Positions 34,997-43,717 of a DNA stretch of 64,000 nucleotides are shown one piece after another (the stretch's first letter is position 1; every line of letters begins with the position of its first letter). Both the position numbers and the translations under genes were made by a program. The stretch covers positions 248,001 to 312,000 of the forward strand of contig JAYRJQ010000001.1 of the NCBI GenBank assembly GCA_041906185.1, in the 5' to 3' direction. The notes beneath the pieces are model-generated. The model saw only the letters and a program-made list of their open reading frames with translations. It was not told where the DNA came from and made no database searches. The stretch is from Roseateles_B sp041906185 (lineage in GTDB: Bacteria; Pseudomonadota; Gammaproteobacteria; Burkholderiales; Burkholderiaceae_C).

Positions 34997-36547
34997 ATGG
35001 CCGAACCCGTCCCCCGACTCGAACTCCAAGGCATCAGCAAGCAGTACCCGGCCGTGAAGGCCAACGACGGCGTCGCGCTGCGCGTGATGCCCGGGCAGAT
35101 CCACGCGGTGCTGGGCGAGAACGGCGCGGGCAAGTCCACGCTCATGAAGATCATCTACGGCGCGGTGCAGCCCGACGAGGGCCGCCTGCTGTGGAACGGC
35201 CAGCCGGTGCAGGTGCGCAGCCCCGCGCAGGCCCGGCAGCTGGGCATCAGCATGGTCTATCAGCACTTCTCGCTGTTTGACACGCTGAGCGCCGCCGAGA
35301 ACGTCTGGCTGGGCCTGGACAAGGCGCTCGGCCTGGCCGAGGTGACGCAGCGCATCCGCGAGCTCTCGGCCGCCTATGGGCTGGAGGTCGATCCGGCGCG
35401 GCCCGTGCACACGCTCTCGGTGGGCGAGCGCCAGCGCGTGGAGATCGTGCGGGCGCTGCTCACGAACCCGCGCCTGCTGATCCTGGACGAGCCGACCTCC
35501 GTGCTCACGCCGCAGGCCGTGCACAAGCTCTTCGAGGTCCTGCGCCGCCTGGCCGCCGAGGGCTGCGCCATCCTCTACATCAGCCACAAGCTCGACGAGA
35601 TCCGCGCGCTGTGCCAGCACTGCACGGTGCTGCGCGGCGGCAAGGTCACGGGCGAGGTGGATCCGCGCACGGTGGACAACGCCGCGCTCTCGCGCCTCAT
35701 GATCGGCAGCGAGCCGCCGCGCCTGCGGGCCGGCGCGCGCGAGGCCGGCGCCCCGGTGCTGCGCGTGCAGGGCCTGGACCTGCCGACGGCCAACCCCTTC
35801 GGCACGGCCCTGCGCGGCCTCGCCTTCGAGCTGCGCGCGGGCGAGATCCTCGGCGTGGCCGGCGTCAGCGGCAACGGCCAGCAGGAGCTGCTCGCGGCGC
35901 TGTCGGGCGAGGACACCCGCGCGCCCAAAGGCAGCATCCGCCTCTTCGACGCCGACATCGCCCGGGCCGGCTGCCGCAGGCGCCGCAAGCTGGGCCTGCA
36001 TTTCGTACCCGAGGAACGCCTGGGGCGCGGCGCCGTGCCCAGCCTCTCGCTGGCCGACAACACCCTCCTGACCCGCACCGAGGCCGTCAAGGCCGGCGGC
36101 TGGCTGGCCAAGGGCGAGGCGCGCCGCCTGGCCGAGGAGCTCATCGCCCGCTTCGGCGTGCGCTGCGGTGGCTCGGGGGCGGCGGCGCGCAGCCTCTCCG
36201 GCGGCAATCTGCAGAAATTCATCGTGGGCCGCGAGATCGACGCGGCCCCCAAGCTGCTGCTCATCGCCCAGCCCACCTGGGGCGTGGACGTGGGCGCGGC
36301 GGCCCAGATCCGGGGGGAGCTGCTCAAGCTGCGCGATGCAGGCTGTGCGCTCCTGGTCTTCAGCGAGGAGTTGGACGAGTTGTTCGAGATCAGTGACCGC
36401 CTGGTGGTGATGGCGCAGGGCCGCCTCTCGCCCAGCGTGCCCGTGGCCGAGGCCACGGTGGAGCGCATCGGCGCGTGGATGTCCGGGCTGTGGGACGCGG
36501 CCGGCGCGGGCCCTGCCGGCAAGGAGGCGAGCCATGCTGCGGCTTGA
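34997..36547 (+). CDS. Nucleoside/purine ABC importer, duplicated ATPase
   Basis: A 516-residue ATPase with two ABC halves, like RbsA/YufO. First half: Walker A GENGAGKST, signature LSVGERQRVE and Walker B LLILDEPTSVLTP. Second half: degenerate Walker A GVSGNGQQE lacking Lys, with a good signature LSGGNLQKFIVGRE. Energises import with two permeases and a BMP receptor. ATG at 34997 preferred to a TTG at 34985. Overlaps permease 1 by 14 bp. Location beside guaD and xdhAB implies nucleosides or purine bases as substrate. Confidence 0.92.
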   Translation: MAEPVPRLELQGISKQYPAVKANDGVALRVMPGQIHAVLGENGAGKSTLMKIIYGAVQPDEGRLLWNGQPVQVRSPAQARQLGISMVYQHFSLFDTLSAAENVWLGLDKALGLAEVTQRIRELSAAYGLEVDPARPVHTLSVGERQRVEIVRALLTNPRLLILDEPTSVLTPQAVHKLFEVLRRLAAEGCAILYISHKLDEIRALCQHCTVLRGGKVTGEVDPRTVDNAALSRLMIGSEPPRLRAGAREAGAPVLRVQGLDLPTANPFGTALRGLAFELRAGEILGVAGVSGNGQQELLAALSGEDTRAPKGSIRLFDADIARAGCRRRRKLGLHFVPEERLGRGAVPSLSLADNTLLTRTEAVKAGGWLAKGEARRLAEELIARFGVRCGGSGAAARSLSGGNLQKFIVGREIDAAPKLLLIAQPTWGVDVGAAAQIRGELLKLRDAGCALLVFSEELDELFEISDRLVVMAQGRLSPSVPVAEATVERIGAWMSGLWDAAGAGPAGKEASHAAA

Positions 36548-37598
36548 GACCCGTCCCGAGCCCTCGCGGCTGATGTCCCTGGCCTCGCCCCTGATCGCGC
36601 TGGCCGTCACCACGCTGCTGGGGCTGCTGCTCTTCGTGGCGCTGGGCAAGGACCCGGTGCGCGGGCTGCAGATGTTCTTCTGGGAGCCCATCCGCAGCGC
36701 CTACGCCTGGAGCGAGCTGGGCCTCAAGGCCACGCCGCTGATCCTCATCGCCCTGGGCCTGGCCCTGTGCTTCCGCTCCAACGTCTGGAACATCGGCGCG
36801 GAGGGGCAGTTCATCGCGGGCGCGCTCGCGGCCGGCTGGGTCGCCATGCAGGCCGACGCGCAGACGAGCGCCGCGATCGTGGTCCCCGTGCTGCTGGCCG
36901 GCGTGGCGGGCGGCATGGCCTGGGCGGCCCTCACGGCGCTGCTGCGCGACCGCTTCAATGCCAACGAGATCCTCGTGAGCCTGATGCTCGTGTACGTGGC
37001 GGACCTGCTGCTGGGCTACCTCGTCTACGGGCCCTGGAAGGACCCGAACGGCTACAACTTCCCGCAGACCATCACCTTCGCCGCGGCCACCAAGATCCCG
37101 AAGCTCTTCAGCGGCTGGCGCGTCAACATCGGCGTGCTGATCGCCCTGGGCGCGGTGGCGGGCTTCTGGCTGCTGATGTTCCGCAGCTACGCGGGCTATG
37201 CGCTGCAGGTGGGCGGCCTCGCGCCCGCGGCGGCGCGCTACGCGGGCTTCTCCTCGCGCCGGGCACTGTGGACGGCGCTGCTGCTGTCGGGCGGCATGGC
37301 CGGCCTCGCGGGCGCGCTGGAGGCGGCCGGGCCGCTGGGTCAGCTCACGCCGCACGTGCCGGCGGGCTACGGCTTCGCGGCCATCATCGTGGCCTTCGTG
37401 GGGCGGCTGCATCCGGTGGGCATCGTGGGCTCGGGCCTGCTGATGAGCATGTTCTACATCGGGGGCGAGCTCGCGCAGTCGCGCCTCGGGCTGCCCAAGT
37501 CCATCACCGGCGTCTTCCAGGGCCTGCTGCTGTTCACGCTGCTGGCCTCGGACACGCTCATCCACTACCGCGTGCGCTGGGCGCGCCGGGCTGCCTGA
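36534..37598 (+). CDS. ABC importer permease 1 (BPD_transp_2)
   Basis: A 354-residue permease with about nine helices. Family motifs include FRSNVWNIGAEGQFIAGALAAG and RFNANEILVSLMLVYVA, typical of the YufP/NupP-type nucleoside permeases. Translation is coupled to the ATPase gene by a 14-bp overlap. Confidence 0.92.
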   Translation: MLRLETRPEPSRLMSLASPLIALAVTTLLGLLLFVALGKDPVRGLQMFFWEPIRSAYAWSELGLKATPLILIALGLALCFRSNVWNIGAEGQFIAGALAAGWVAMQADAQTSAAIVVPVLLAGVAGGMAWAALTALLRDRFNANEILVSLMLVYVADLLLGYLVYGPWKDPNGYNFPQTITFAAATKIPKLFSGWRVNIGVLIALGAVAGFWLLMFRSYAGYALQVGGLAPAAARYAGFSSRRALWTALLLSGGMAGLAGALEAAGPLGQLTPHVPAGYGFAAIIVAFVGRLHPVGIVGSGLLMSMFYIGGELAQSRLGLPKSITGVFQGLLLFTLLASDTLIHYRVRWARRAA

Positions 37599-37607
37599 GG
37601 TCGCGCC

Positions 37608-38534
37608 ATGGATCTGAACGCACTCGCCGCCCTCGTCGCCGCCACGCTCAACGGCGGCACGCTGCTGGCCCTCGCGGCCCTGGGACTGCTCATCAACGAA
37701 CGCGCCGGCGTCGTCAACCTGGGGGCCGAGGGCATGATGCTCGTGGCCGCCATTGCCGGCTTCGCCACCGCCGTGCACACCGGCAGCGACACGCTGGCCT
37801 TCCTCGCCGGCATGGGCGCGGGCGCCGCGCTGGCCGGCGTCTTCGCGCTGCTGGCGCTGTGGCTCAACACCAACCAGTACGCCGCCGGCCTTGCGCTGAG
37901 CCTCTTCGGCACGGGCTTCTCGGCCTTCGTCGGCCAGGGCTATGTGCAGGAGAAGCTCAGCGCGCGACCCAGCTTCGCCATCCCCGTCCTGAGCGATCTG
38001 CCCTTCGTGGGCACGGCCCTGTTCAAGCAGCATCCGCTGGTCTATGGCGCCATGGCGCTGACGGCGGGCCTGGCCTGGTTCCTCTACCGTTCGCGGCCCG
38101 GGCTCGTGCTGCGGGCCGTGGGCGAATCGCCGGAATCCGCCCATGCACTGGGCTACCCCGTGCGCCGCATCCGGCTGCTGGCCGTGCTGGCCGGCGGCGC
38201 GCTGTGCGGGCTGGCGGGCGCCTACGTCTCGGTGGCGTACACGCCGCTGTGGGTCGAGGGCATGATCGCCGGCAAGGGCTGGATCGCGCTGGCGCTGACC
38301 ACCTTCGCCACCTGGCGCCCGGCTCGCGTGCTGCTGGGCGCCTACCTCTTCGGCGGCGTCACGATGCTGCAGTTCCATCTGCAGGGGCAGGGCGTCGAGG
38401 TGCCGAGCCAGCTGCTGTCGATGCTGCCTTATGTGGCGACGATCGTGGTGCTGGTGCTGATCTCGCGCAACAGCGGCTTCATCCGCGCCAACATGCCGGC
38501 TTCGCTCGGCAAGCCCTTCCATCCGGGCGGCTAA
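37608..38534 (+). CDS. ABC importer permease 2 (BPD_transp_2)
   Basis: A 308-residue permease of the YufQ/NupQ type, with LLINERAGVVNLGAEGMMLV, the NTNQYAAGLALSLFGTG segment and a late VAYTPLWVEGMIAGKGWIALAL stretch. Nine bp after permease 1. Confidence 0.92.
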   Translation: MDLNALAALVAATLNGGTLLALAALGLLINERAGVVNLGAEGMMLVAAIAGFATAVHTGSDTLAFLAGMGAGAALAGVFALLALWLNTNQYAAGLALSLFGTGFSAFVGQGYVQEKLSARPSFAIPVLSDLPFVGTALFKQHPLVYGAMALTAGLAWFLYRSRPGLVLRAVGESPESAHALGYPVRRIRLLAVLAGGALCGLAGAYVSVAYTPLWVEGMIAGKGWIALALTTFATWRPARVLLGAYLFGGVTMLQFHLQGQGVEVPSQLLSMLPYVATIVVLVLISRNSGFIRANMPASLGKPFHPGG

Positions 38535-38597
38535 GATCGTCGGCTGGTTTTTTCTGCAGTCTTCATCCGCCCTGTGCGGAACATCCAAGGAGCACCC

Positions 38598-39764
38598 ATG
38601 CGTCACATTGGCAAGCGTGATCTGATCAAGTGGGCCGGCTGGTCCAGCCTGGCCGCGGTGGCCGTGCTGGCCGGTTGCGGCAAGAAGGAAGAGGGCGCCG
38701 CCCCCGCGCCGGCCGCCTCCGCCGCCTCGGCCCCGGCCCCCAAGGCCGAGCCCCTCAAGATCGCCTTCGCCTACGTCGGCCCGGTGGGTGACGGCGGCTG
38801 GACCTTCGCCCACGACAACGCCCGCAAGGCCGTCGAGAAGGAATTCGGCGACAAGGTCCAGACCAGCTACGTCGAGAAGGTCCCCGAGGCGGCCGACGCC
38901 GAGCGCGTGTTCCGCGACATGGTCGGCCAGGGCAACAAGCTGATCTTCGGCACCACCTTCGGCTACATGGAGCCCATGCTCAAGGTCGCCGCCGACACGC
39001 CGGACGTCAAGTTCGAGCATGCCACCGGCTACAAGCAGGCCGCCAACATGCGCACCTACGACTCGCGCACCTACGAGGGCGCCTACATGGCGGGCGTGGT
39101 GGCCGGCAAGATGAGCAAGAGCGGCACGCTGGGCGTCGTCGGCTCGATCCCCATCCCCGAGGTGATCCGCAACATCAACAGCTTCACCCTGGGCGCGCAG
39201 AGCGTGAACCCCAAGGTGAAGGTGCGCGTGGCGTGGGTCAACGAGTGGTTCAACCCGCCCAAGGAGACCGAGGCCGCGCAGTCCCTGATCGACGGCGGCG
39301 CGGACGTGCTGATGCAGAACACCGACTCCAGCGCCGTGCTGCAGACGGCCGAGAAGAACGGCAAGTACGCCTTCGGCTGGGACTCCGACATGACGGCCTA
39401 CGGCCCGAAGGCCCACCTGGCCTCGGCGGTGATCAACTGGGGCCCGTACTACATCAAGGCCGTGCGTGACGCGCTGGACGGCAAGTGGACGGCCGGCCCG
39501 GGCACGCACAGCTGGTGGGGCGTCAAGGAAGGCGCGATCGACCTGGTCTCGCTCTCGGAGAGCGTGCCGGCGGACACGCGCGCCCAGATCGACAAGGTCA
39601 AGGCCGACCTGAAGGACGGCAGCTTCGCCATCTGGAAGGGCCCCATCGTCGGCCAGGACGGCAAGGACGTGCTGAAGAAGGACGAGGTCGCGGACGACAA
39701 GTTCCTCTCGGGCATCAACTTCTACGTGAAGGGCGTCGAAGGCAAGGTGCCGGGCGGCAAGTAA
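38598..39764 (+). CDS. BMP-family nucleoside/purine-binding lipoprotein
   Basis: A 388-residue receptor. The signal ends at the lipobox LAGC (Cys at about residue 29), followed by an Ala/Pro-rich tether. The BMP/PnrA-like binding domain starts LKIAFAYVGPVGDGGWTFAHD and has FGTTFGYMEPMLKVA and YDSRTYEGAYMAGVVAG. An AAGGAGCACCC site precedes ATG 38598. Last gene of the importer, before a strong terminator. Confidence 0.93.
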   Translation: MRHIGKRDLIKWAGWSSLAAVAVLAGCGKKEEGAAPAPAASAASAPAPKAEPLKIAFAYVGPVGDGGWTFAHDNARKAVEKEFGDKVQTSYVEKVPEAADAERVFRDMVGQGNKLIFGTTFGYMEPMLKVAADTPDVKFEHATGYKQAANMRTYDSRTYEGAYMAGVVAGKMSKSGTLGVVGSIPIPEVIRNINSFTLGAQSVNPKVKVRVAWVNEWFNPPKETEAAQSLIDGGADVLMQNTDSSAVLQTAEKNGKYAFGWDSDMTAYGPKAHLASAVINWGPYYIKAVRDALDGKWTAGPGTHSWWGVKEGAIDLVSLSESVPADTRAQIDKVKADLKDGSFAIWKGPIVGQDGKDVLKKDEVADDKFLSGINFYVKGVEGKVPGGK

Positions 39765-39799
39765 GCCTCCGGCACAACCGGCGCATTCCGCGCAGCCCA

Positions 39800-39830
39800 G
39801 CCACCCGCCGAGAGGCCGGTGGCTTTTTTC
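39800..39830 (+). terminator. Terminator of the purine importer operon
   Basis: Stem GCCACCCGCC/GGCCGGTGGC with one mismatch and the loop GAGA, then six T. Confidence 0.88.
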
Positions 39831-39917
39831 ATGCCGGTCGGCGGCCAGACGCTGTCGGCAGGCCGTCCGCGGCCGGCCGCCGTTCATCCGCCGCGGCTGC
39901 AGATCGTCCGCGAGGGA

Positions 39918-39946
39918 TTGGCAAGCGGCCGGGGCCTCACTACATT
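39918..39946 (+). promoter_or_regulatory. Promoter of the S9 peptidase gene
   Basis: TTGGCA (39918-39923), a 17-bp spacer and TACATT (39941-39946): five and four matches to consensus. Start expected near 39953, so coding must begin after that, favouring TTG 39994. Confidence 0.6.
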
Positions 39947-39993
39947 TGCGCGGTGCCTGGCGATGGCCGGGCAGATTCAACGAGGAGAGCCCC

Positions 39994-41979
39994 TTGAACG
40001 CACAACATCGCAAGTCCGCGTCCCCGCGCGCCGCCGTCAAGCAACTGGCCCTGTGCCTGGCCCTGGCCGGCAGCGGCCTGCTCCTGAGCGCGCCGGTCCT
40101 GGCCGCCACCACGGGCAAGCAGGCCAGCGCGCCTGCCGCGACCGTCGCCCCCAAGCGCTACACCATCGAGCAGTTCATGGCGACGACCAACATCGGCGGC
40201 GCCTCCTTCAGCGCGGACGAGAAGCGCATCCTCTTCCACAGCAACAAGACCGGCATCTTCAATGTCTACAGCATCGCCGTGAGCGGCGGCGAGCCCGTGG
40301 CCCTGACGAGCTCCACCAAGGACAGCCATTACGCCGTCGGCTACTTCCCCAAGGACGATCGCGTGCTCTACACCCGCGACCAGGGCGGCAACGAGCTGAA
40401 CCACCTCTATGTGCGCGAGCTCGACGGCAGCGAGAAAGACCTGACCCCCGGCGACAAGCTCAAGGCCATGTTCATGGGCTGGTCCGGTGACAAGAACAGC
40501 TTCCACGTCGCCACCAACGAGCGCGACCCGCGCTTCTTCGACGTCTACCGCTACGACGCCAAGACCTATGCCCGCGAGCTGGTCTACAAGAACGAGACGG
40601 GCATGAACGTGGCCCAGGTGAGCGATGACGGCCGCTGGATCGCCTTCGGCAAGACCAACACCACGGCGGATTCCGACGTCTACCTCTACGACACCAAGTC
40701 GAAGGAGAGCAAGCACCTCACGCCGCACCAGGGTGTGGCGAGCAACCAGCCTGCTGGCTTCGACCCAGCCTCGAAGCGCCTGCTGCTCACCAGCAATGAC
40801 GGCGCCGAGTTCGCTCGCCTGATGAGCTACGACCTCGCCACCGGCAAGATGAGCGAGCTCGAGAAGGCCGACTGGGATGTGGCCTACACCGACTTCTCCA
40901 ACGACGGCCGCTTCCGCGTCACCGGCATCAACGCCGACGCCAGCATCGTGCTGAAGCTGCGAGAGCTGGGCAAGGACGGCGTCGAGCGTGAGGTGGCCCT
41001 GCCCAAGCTGCCCGGCGGCGAGATCCGCGGCGTGCAGTTCTCGGGCAGCAGCACGAAGATGGCCTTCTACGTGAACGGCGACCGCTCGCCGAGCAACCTC
41101 TTCGTCTATGACTTCGCCAGCAAGCAGGTGAAGCAGCTGACGCAGAGCATGTCCAAGGAGGTGAACCCCGACGACCTCGTGGACGCGAAGATCGTGCGCT
41201 TCAAGTCCTTCGACGGTCTGAGCATTCCCTCGGTCTACTACCAGCCCAAGGAGGCGTCGCCGACGAACAAGGTGCCCGCCGTGGTGTGGGTCCATGGCGG
41301 CCCCGGCGGCCAGACCATGCGCGGCTACTCGGCGCTGATGCAGTACTTCGCCAACCACGGCTATGCGGTGCTGGGCATCAACAACCGCGGCAGCTCCGGC
41401 TATGGCAAGAGCTTCTTCACGGCCGACGACGGCAAGCACGGCCGCGAGCCGCTGTGGGACTGCATCGAGGCCAAGACCTACCTCGCCAGCACCGGCGTGA
41501 TCGACCCGGAGCGCATCGGCATCATCGGCGGCTCCTACGGCGGCTACATGACCCTGGCGGCCATGGCCTTCCGCCCCGAGGCCTTCAAGGTCGGCATCGA
41601 CATCTTCGGCGTCTCCAACTGGCTGCGCACGCTCGAGTCCATCCCGCCGTACTGGGAGAGCTTCCGCCAGGCGCTGTACCAGGAGATCGGCGATCCGGTG
41701 AAGGACAAGGACTTCCTCATCGCCACCTCGCCGCTGTTCCATGCCAAGGAGATCCGCAAGCCGCTGATGGTGATCCAGGGTGCCAACGACCCCCGCGTGA
41801 TCAAGCCCGAGAGCGACGAGATCGTCGAGGCCGTCAAGAAGAATGGCGTGCCGGTGGAGTACGTGGTCTTCGACGACGAGGGCCACGGCTTCTCGAAGAA
41901 GAAGAACAACATCGAGGCCAGCGGCCGCATGCTGCAGTTCCTCGACAAGCACCTGAAGACGGCCAACGCGCCGAAGTGA
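39994..41979 (+). CDS. S9 family prolyl-oligopeptidase-like peptidase
   Basis: A 661-residue exported peptidase: signal peptide (VKQLALCLALAGSGLLLSAP), an N-terminal beta-propeller-like region (about 50-390, with DEKRILFHSNKTGIFNVY-type blades) and a C-terminal alpha/beta hydrolase with Ser514 in GGSYGGYM, Asp599 in GANDPRV and His631 in DEGHGF. Likely cleaves short peptides in the periplasm. The TTG start is preferred because GAGGAGAG lies before it and the promoter at 39918 would put any upstream start outside the mRNA. Confidence 0.9.
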   Translation: MNAQHRKSASPRAAVKQLALCLALAGSGLLLSAPVLAATTGKQASAPAATVAPKRYTIEQFMATTNIGGASFSADEKRILFHSNKTGIFNVYSIAVSGGEPVALTSSTKDSHYAVGYFPKDDRVLYTRDQGGNELNHLYVRELDGSEKDLTPGDKLKAMFMGWSGDKNSFHVATNERDPRFFDVYRYDAKTYARELVYKNETGMNVAQVSDDGRWIAFGKTNTTADSDVYLYDTKSKESKHLTPHQGVASNQPAGFDPASKRLLLTSNDGAEFARLMSYDLATGKMSELEKADWDVAYTDFSNDGRFRVTGINADASIVLKLRELGKDGVEREVALPKLPGGEIRGVQFSGSSTKMAFYVNGDRSPSNLFVYDFASKQVKQLTQSMSKEVNPDDLVDAKIVRFKSFDGLSIPSVYYQPKEASPTNKVPAVVWVHGGPGGQTMRGYSALMQYFANHGYAVLGINNRGSSGYGKSFFTADDGKHGREPLWDCIEAKTYLASTGVIDPERIGIIGGSYGGYMTLAAMAFRPEAFKVGIDIFGVSNWLRTLESIPPYWESFRQALYQEIGDPVKDKDFLIATSPLFHAKEIRKPLMVIQGANDPRVIKPESDEIVEAVKKNGVPVEYVVFDDEGHGFSKKKNNIEASGRMLQFLDKHLKTANAPK

Positions 41980-42026
41980 GTGCGCGCGGAGGGCCGGCGG
42001 TGCCGGCCTGCACCGCACGCGGACCG

Positions 42027-42064
42027 ACACCCCTCGCCGAGGCTAGCCGCCCCGCGAGGGGTGT
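42027..42064. repeat. Perfect inverted repeat before the ankyrin gene
   Basis: ACACCCCTCGC and GCGAGGGGTGT are perfect 11-bp arms around a 16-base loop. No T run follows, and the ankyrin gene's ribosome site begins about 5 bp later. Confidence 0.7.
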
Positions 42065-42084
42065 TCACATGAGGAGGAGACCCC

Positions 42085-42468
42085 ATGTCCGGAGGCAACT
42101 GGAAGGAAATGTTCAACGCCGCCGTCGACGGTGATCTGGCGCTCGTCGAGTACCACGTCCGGGCCGGGGTGGACGTCAACTACGCGCACCCCGAGTTCCT
42201 GTCGACGCCGCTGGTGGCCGCCATCCTTGCCAGGCAGGAGGCGGTGGCACGCTACCTCCTGACGTCCGGCGCGAATCCCGATCTGCCGTCCGAATTCGAC
42301 GGCGCGACACCGATGCAGGCAGCTCGCCGGGCCGGCCTGCCGGCCCTGGAGGAGGCGCTGCTTTGCGCGGGCGCCGCGCCACTGCCGCCGCCGGCGCCGG
42401 CGCCGGCGCAGCGTCGTCGCCGGGGGGGAGGCTGGCTGGGAGGCTGGTTCGCGGGCGGCAGGGCCTGA
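42085..42468 (+). CDS. Small ankyrin-repeat protein
   Basis: A 127-residue protein with about two and a half ankyrin repeats: NAAVDGDLALVEYHVRAGVDVN, STPLVAAILARQEAVARYLL, TSGANPDL, and DGATPMQAARRAGLPALEEAL. The tail is proline-rich then Arg/Gly/Trp-rich (RRRRGGGWLGGWFAGG), perhaps membrane- or partner-binding. No signal peptide. A strong GAGGAGGAGA site precedes the ATG. Function unknown; a protein-protein adapter is the default. Confidence 0.75.
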   Translation: MSGGNWKEMFNAAVDGDLALVEYHVRAGVDVNYAHPEFLSTPLVAAILARQEAVARYLLTSGANPDLPSEFDGATPMQAARRAGLPALEEALLCAGAAPLPPPAPAPAQRRRRGGGWLGGWFAGGRA

Positions 42469-42553
42469 GCGGGCGCCTTCGCCAAGCGGTGGATCCAGGG
42501 ATGTCTGCGCGCGCGGCCGACGCGCTGGCGGCAGCGCCGCCGCGTGGCGCCGG

Positions 42554-43402
42554 TCAGCGGATGACGGCCGACTGCGCCTGGGCGCTGCGGTTGTCGGCCG
42601 AGGCCTGCGCCGCGGCGAGGTCGGCCCGGCGGGCGCCGGTGAAGCGCTTGGCCCAGTAGGCCTCCCGCAGGTCCTCGACGCGCACCGCGCTGCCCACGCG
42701 GGGGCTGTGGATGAACTTGCCGTCGCCCACGTAGATGCCCACGTGCGAGAAGGTGCGCTTCATCGTGTTGAAGAAGACGAGGTCGCCCGGCTTGAGCTCT
42801 TCCTGCTTGATCGGGATCAGGCTGGAGAGGCGGGCCTGCTCGTCGGCGCGGTGCGGGAGCACGAGGCCGACGGACATCTCGAAGATGTGCCGGGTGAAGC
42901 CGCTGCAGTCGAAGCCGCTCTCGAGGGACTTGCCGCCACGCTTGTAGGGCACGCCCAGGAAATTCATGGCCGACATGACGAGGTCGGACGCGGTGTCCCG
43001 GACCTGGTTCAGGATCCGGTTCTCGCTGGCGTTCTTCATCAGCCCGGTGTCCTGGAGGAAGCGGGTGATGGCGTCATTGCCGGCGGCGGCGCCCGCACTG
43101 CCGGCGCCCGCGGCGGCGGCGGCGGCGAGATCCGCAGGGGCGAGCGGGGCGGGGGCGGTCTTGCTGGCAACGTGGCCGGCGGCGCCGGGCGTGGCCGGCG
43201 GCGTCACCTGCTGGCTCAGGCCGTAGGCGCCCATCATGGTGCCGGGCGGGGGCGCGAGCGCCGCATTGCCCGGGCTCCCCGCGCCCGCCGGCTGCTGCTG
43301 AGCCTGCACGCCCGCCGCACACAGACCCAGCGCAAGCACGGCCGTGGCCAGTGCGGGGCGCAGGGAAACTTGGCGATGGGGGAGGCGTCGGGCTGGCAGC
43401 AT
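42554..43402 (-). CDS. C40 (NlpC/P60) peptidoglycan endopeptidase
   Basis: A 282-residue exported hydrolase. Signal peptide 1-34, an Ala/Pro/Gly-rich linker (about 35-110), then NlpC/P60 with Cys166 in ESGFDCSGF, His220 in TFSHVGIYVGD and a third His232 in FIHSPR. Cleaves the D-Glu/meso-DAP stem-peptide bond, used in wall growth. A good promoter (TTGACA) lies just upstream. The ATG at 43402 is the only one that starts at the signal peptide. Confidence 0.92.
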   Translation of the reverse strand: MLPARRLPHRQVSLRPALATAVLALGLCAAGVQAQQQPAGAGSPGNAALAPPPGTMMGAYGLSQQVTPPATPGAAGHVASKTAPAPLAPADLAAAAAAGAGSAGAAAGNDAITRFLQDTGLMKNASENRILNQVRDTASDLVMSAMNFLGVPYKRGGKSLESGFDCSGFTRHIFEMSVGLVLPHRADEQARLSSLIPIKQEELKPGDLVFFNTMKRTFSHVGIYVGDGKFIHSPRVGSAVRVEDLREAYWAKRFTGARRADLAAAQASADNRSAQAQSAVIR

Positions 43403-43717
43403 CGGGAACTTGATCTCGGCCGCGCAGCTTAAGAAGCGGTTCTTGGCAGTGTCAAGCAAAGCGGAGGCAAACCGCGGGTAAGTCCGGGCGTCGTTCGGCG
43501 TCCGAATTCCCCCGCGTTTCAATTTGAGGGACAGCCGGTATTGGACCATAGGCGGCCGCCAGGAGATGTGTCCAAGCGCACGCCGGGCGCCTTTGCGATG
43601 CTGGCGCCTTGAGCCAGGGCAATTGTCGTCCGCGCGACTTCCCGGGGTCAGGCTGTCGTCAGACCATGCCCGTGAAATTCGCCGTAATTCGTAATTATGG
43701 AAACGCAGAGGTCGGCC
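43403..43717. other. Divergent intergenic region between C40 peptidase and prpE
   Basis: The 315 bp hold the C40 promoter at 43426-43455 and presumably the prpE promoter; AT-richer stretches occur near 43514 (TTTCAATTTGAGG) and 43684 (GTAATTCGTAATTATGG), but no convincing -35/-10 pair for prpE. Confidence 0.4.
43426..43455 (-). promoter_or_regulatory. Promoter of the C40 peptidase gene
   Basis: Minus strand: perfect TTGACA (43455-43450), 18-bp spacer, TAAGCT (43431-43426). Start near 43419 gives a 17-base leader. Confidence 0.6.

Noticed and set aside
36390..40154. 1254-codon minus-strand frame
   Set aside because: Antisense to the well-supported permease and BMP genes; His/Arg/Gln-rich shadow composition.
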